Source: Firmicutes bacterium HGW-Firmicutes-10
Lineage (GTDB): Bacteria; Bacillota_I; Bacilli_A; Erysipelotrichales; Erysipelotrichaceae
Assembly: GCA_002841605.1 (NCBI GenBank)
Contig: PHAF01000094.1
Span: forward strand, 1-7,240
Reading direction: 5' to 3'
Length of the DNA stretch: 7,240 nt
Below the pieces are notes generated by a model. That model saw only the letters and a list, made by a program, of their open reading frames with translations. It was not told the origin of the DNA and made no database searches. How positions within the stretch are numbered: position 1 is the first letter of the stretch; each line of letters starts with the position of its first letter. This document shows positions 6,362-7,240 of this stretch, piece after piece. The position numbers were made by a program, and so were the translations under genes.

Positions 6362-6446
6362 ATTATAGGCGTCTTTGTTGCACAATTTAAACGAGGATAC
6401 TATGGATATCTATTTATCGGATAAATTCAATGACGCCAGTCATCCT
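6362..6446 (-). ncRNA. candidate structured leader RNA, ZTP (pfl) riboswitch-like
   Basis: Reading toward pflB, GGAUGACUGGCGUC (6445-6432) begins right where the upstream promoter candidate would start transcription. GACUGGCG is the conserved 5' core of the ZTP/pfl riboswitch. A hairpin AUUUAU-CCG-AUAAAU (6426-6412) follows in the P2 position, and GGAU can pair with a downstream AUCC as a short P1. Later, GACGCCU (6373-6367) is complementary to GGCGUC (6437-6432), the position of the ZTP pseudoknot. It sits in a loop closed by AUUGU/AUAAU (five pairs, one G-U). An intrinsic terminator follows at once. Against it: the usual GGGC after CCGCCU is replaced by AU-rich sequence, P1 is short, and ATGAC/GTCAT can form a competing hairpin. 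It could also be a small RNA or the regulator's 3' UTR. Confidence 0.4.
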
Positions 6447-6452
6447 GTATTT

Positions 6453-6481
6453 ATTATACATGAAAACTTTGAATTTCATAA
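6453..6481 (-). promoter_or_regulatory. distal promoter candidate upstream of the leader RNA
   Basis: A perfect TATAAT (6458-6453) lies 17 bases after TTATGA (6481-6476), a weak -35, immediately after the regulator's stop codon. Initiation would be near 6446, just before GGAUGACUGGCG. Confidence 0.4.
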
Positions 6482-6490
6482 CTCTTTGAC

Positions 6491-7240
6491 TTATTCAGAA
6501 GAACCCTTGTCATGCCAGCCGCGTGAACGATTATACTGTCGAAGCAAATTAAAATCGGATGCATTGATATGTTTTGTATACCGCTCTAAATCACTTTTGT
6601 ACAAAGCCAAAACGACAAGATCGATGACAAACATCTGTGAGATCCGCAATCGCAAAACATTGAATTTCTCATTGGTGCTGTAGATGACCGTGTTAATGGT
6701 TGCCACAGCAGCCTCGTTTAGCGTATTTTTTCTTCTGTCCGTGAATGCCAATATCGGGACATTCAGTTGATTGCACGCATTAATGGCTCTTCTGATTTCA
6801 TCCGTTTCTCCGGATTCGGATACGATGATTACCAAATCCTTTTCATTGCACTGCGTGATCAAATAAAGCGAGGTATGAACGTCATAACTGTGATTGACCA
6901 TCAAATTGTAGCGGATCAGATGTGTCGCGAAATACTCACACATATTGGATGAACCGCCGACTGCAAAGAAAACGATCTTTCTGGCCTTTTTGATAAGATC
7001 CACCGCTTGATCGACACTTTCGGTCAGCCTTTCATTCATCGTCATTTTCATTACATCGGTATACTGACTGAATAATCGTTGCATGGTCACTTCAGTGTCT
7101 TCATTGGACTGGATATCAACTTCGATTTCTGACGGAGACTGACTGGAAACGCTGATGTCTGCCAAAAAGGCTCGAAAACTGCTGTAGCCGAGTTTTTGAG
7201 TGAAACGAATGATCGTAGATTGGGAGATGCCCAACTGGTT
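6491..7240 (-). CDS. RpiR/MurR-family transcriptional regulator (N-terminus outside window)
   Basis: This is the C-terminal 249 residues of a regulator with an RpiR-type helix-turn-helix followed by a sugar-isomerase (SIS) domain. The reading frame is open to the last base. The first visible residues are N-Q-L-G-I-S-Q-S-T-I-I-R-F-T-Q-K-L-G-Y, the recognition-helix part of the HTH. The TTG at 7234 is simply a Leu codon, not a start, and roughly 30-40 N-terminal residues are missing. The SIS domain begins near fragment residue 85 (KKARKIVFFAVGGSSN) and carries the phosphosugar-binding S-E-S-G-E-T-D-E at about 141-148. Such proteins sense phosphosugars and usually control a neighbouring sugar catabolism operon, probably one beyond the right edge. 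It could also influence pflB, but nothing here shows that. Transcription continues toward pflB and should end at the terminator at 6334-6359. Confidence 0.9.
   Translation of the reverse strand, partial: NQLGISQSTIIRFTQKLGYSSFRAFLADISVSSQSPSEIEVDIQSNEDTEVTMQRLFSQYTDVMKMTMNERLTESVDQAVDLIKKARKIVFFAVGGSSNMCEYFATHLIRYNLMVNHSYDVHTSLYLITQCNEKDLVIIVSESGETDEIRRAINACNQLNVPILAFTDRRKNTLNEAAVATINTVIYSTNEKFNVLRLRISQMFVIDLVVLALYKSDLERYTKHINASDFNLLRQYNRSRGWHDKGSSE

Noticed and set aside
6412..6426. 15-bp palindrome ATTTATC-G-GATAAAT as a DNA operator for the neighbouring RpiR-family regulator
   Set aside because: It lies downstream of the regulator gene and past the distal promoter start, and AT-rich palindromes of this size are common; it is better explained as a hairpin in the leader RNA.
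6375..6683. Plus-strand 102-codon frame opposite the regulator's end and its 3' region
   Set aside because: Most of it is antisense to the SIS-domain gene and the rest covers the leader RNA and promoter candidates; there is no SD and no family resemblance.
7232..7234. TTG at the right edge as the start codon of the RpiR-family gene
   Set aside because: It encodes Leu inside the helix-turn-helix (N-Q-L-G-I-S-Q-S-T); the frame stays open to the window edge, so the true start is outside.

Overview
The window reads as the chromosome of an anaerobic, sugar-fermenting Bacillota (low-to-moderate GC Firmicute). The coding DNA is moderately GC, the intergenic DNA is AT-rich, and ribosome binding sites are strong GGAGG-type. 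The gene set is pyruvate formate-lyase, butyrate kinase, a CsbD-like stress protein and an RpiR-type regulator, with sigma-A-like promoters and U-tract terminators. The protein style would fit Erysipelotrichia or a relative, but the genus cannot be fixed from this sequence. There are no mobile elements, rRNA or tRNA genes, or CRISPR arrays.

Layout, left to right. (1) 51-1408, minus strand: a two-gene operon. An unrecognised helical (TPR-like) protein is followed, through an ATGA overlap, by an alpha/beta-hydrolase esterase; the terminator hairpin begins inside the esterase's last codons. (2) 1409-1752: an AT-rich divergent promoter region. (3) 1753-1941, plus strand: a small CsbD-family protein with a perfect hairpin in its leader. 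(4) 1942-2172: a convergent spacer ending in a strong bidirectional terminator. (5) 2173-3237, minus strand: butyrate kinase. (6) 3285-6219, minus strand: pflB-pflA, encoding pyruvate formate-lyase and its radical-SAM activase, with overlapping ends and their own terminator. (7) 6220-6490: a dense regulatory region upstream of pflB. (8) 6491 to the window edge, minus strand: an RpiR/MurR-family regulator whose N-terminus lies outside the window.

How it works together. PflB, activated by PflA, splits pyruvate into acetyl-CoA and formate without oxygen. Butyrate kinase makes ATP from an acyl phosphate, so the central block is a fermentative energy module. Its partner phosphotransacylase (Ptb) is not in the window.

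The most interesting region is 6220-6490. Reading toward pflB it shows a promoter-like element just after the regulator gene, then a structured RNA candidate containing GACUGGCG and a distant complementary GACGCCU, then an intrinsic terminator. After that come a perfect TTGTGA-N6-TCACAA operator of the Rex or Crp/Fnr type, a sequence matching the degenerate CcpA cre consensus, a second promoter and a strong ribosome binding site. The RNA resembles the ZTP ('pfl') riboswitch in sequence core, topology and gene context, but it lacks the usual conserved GGGC in the 3' part. It is therefore either a divergent ZTP riboswitch, a different leader RNA, or a chance resemblance.
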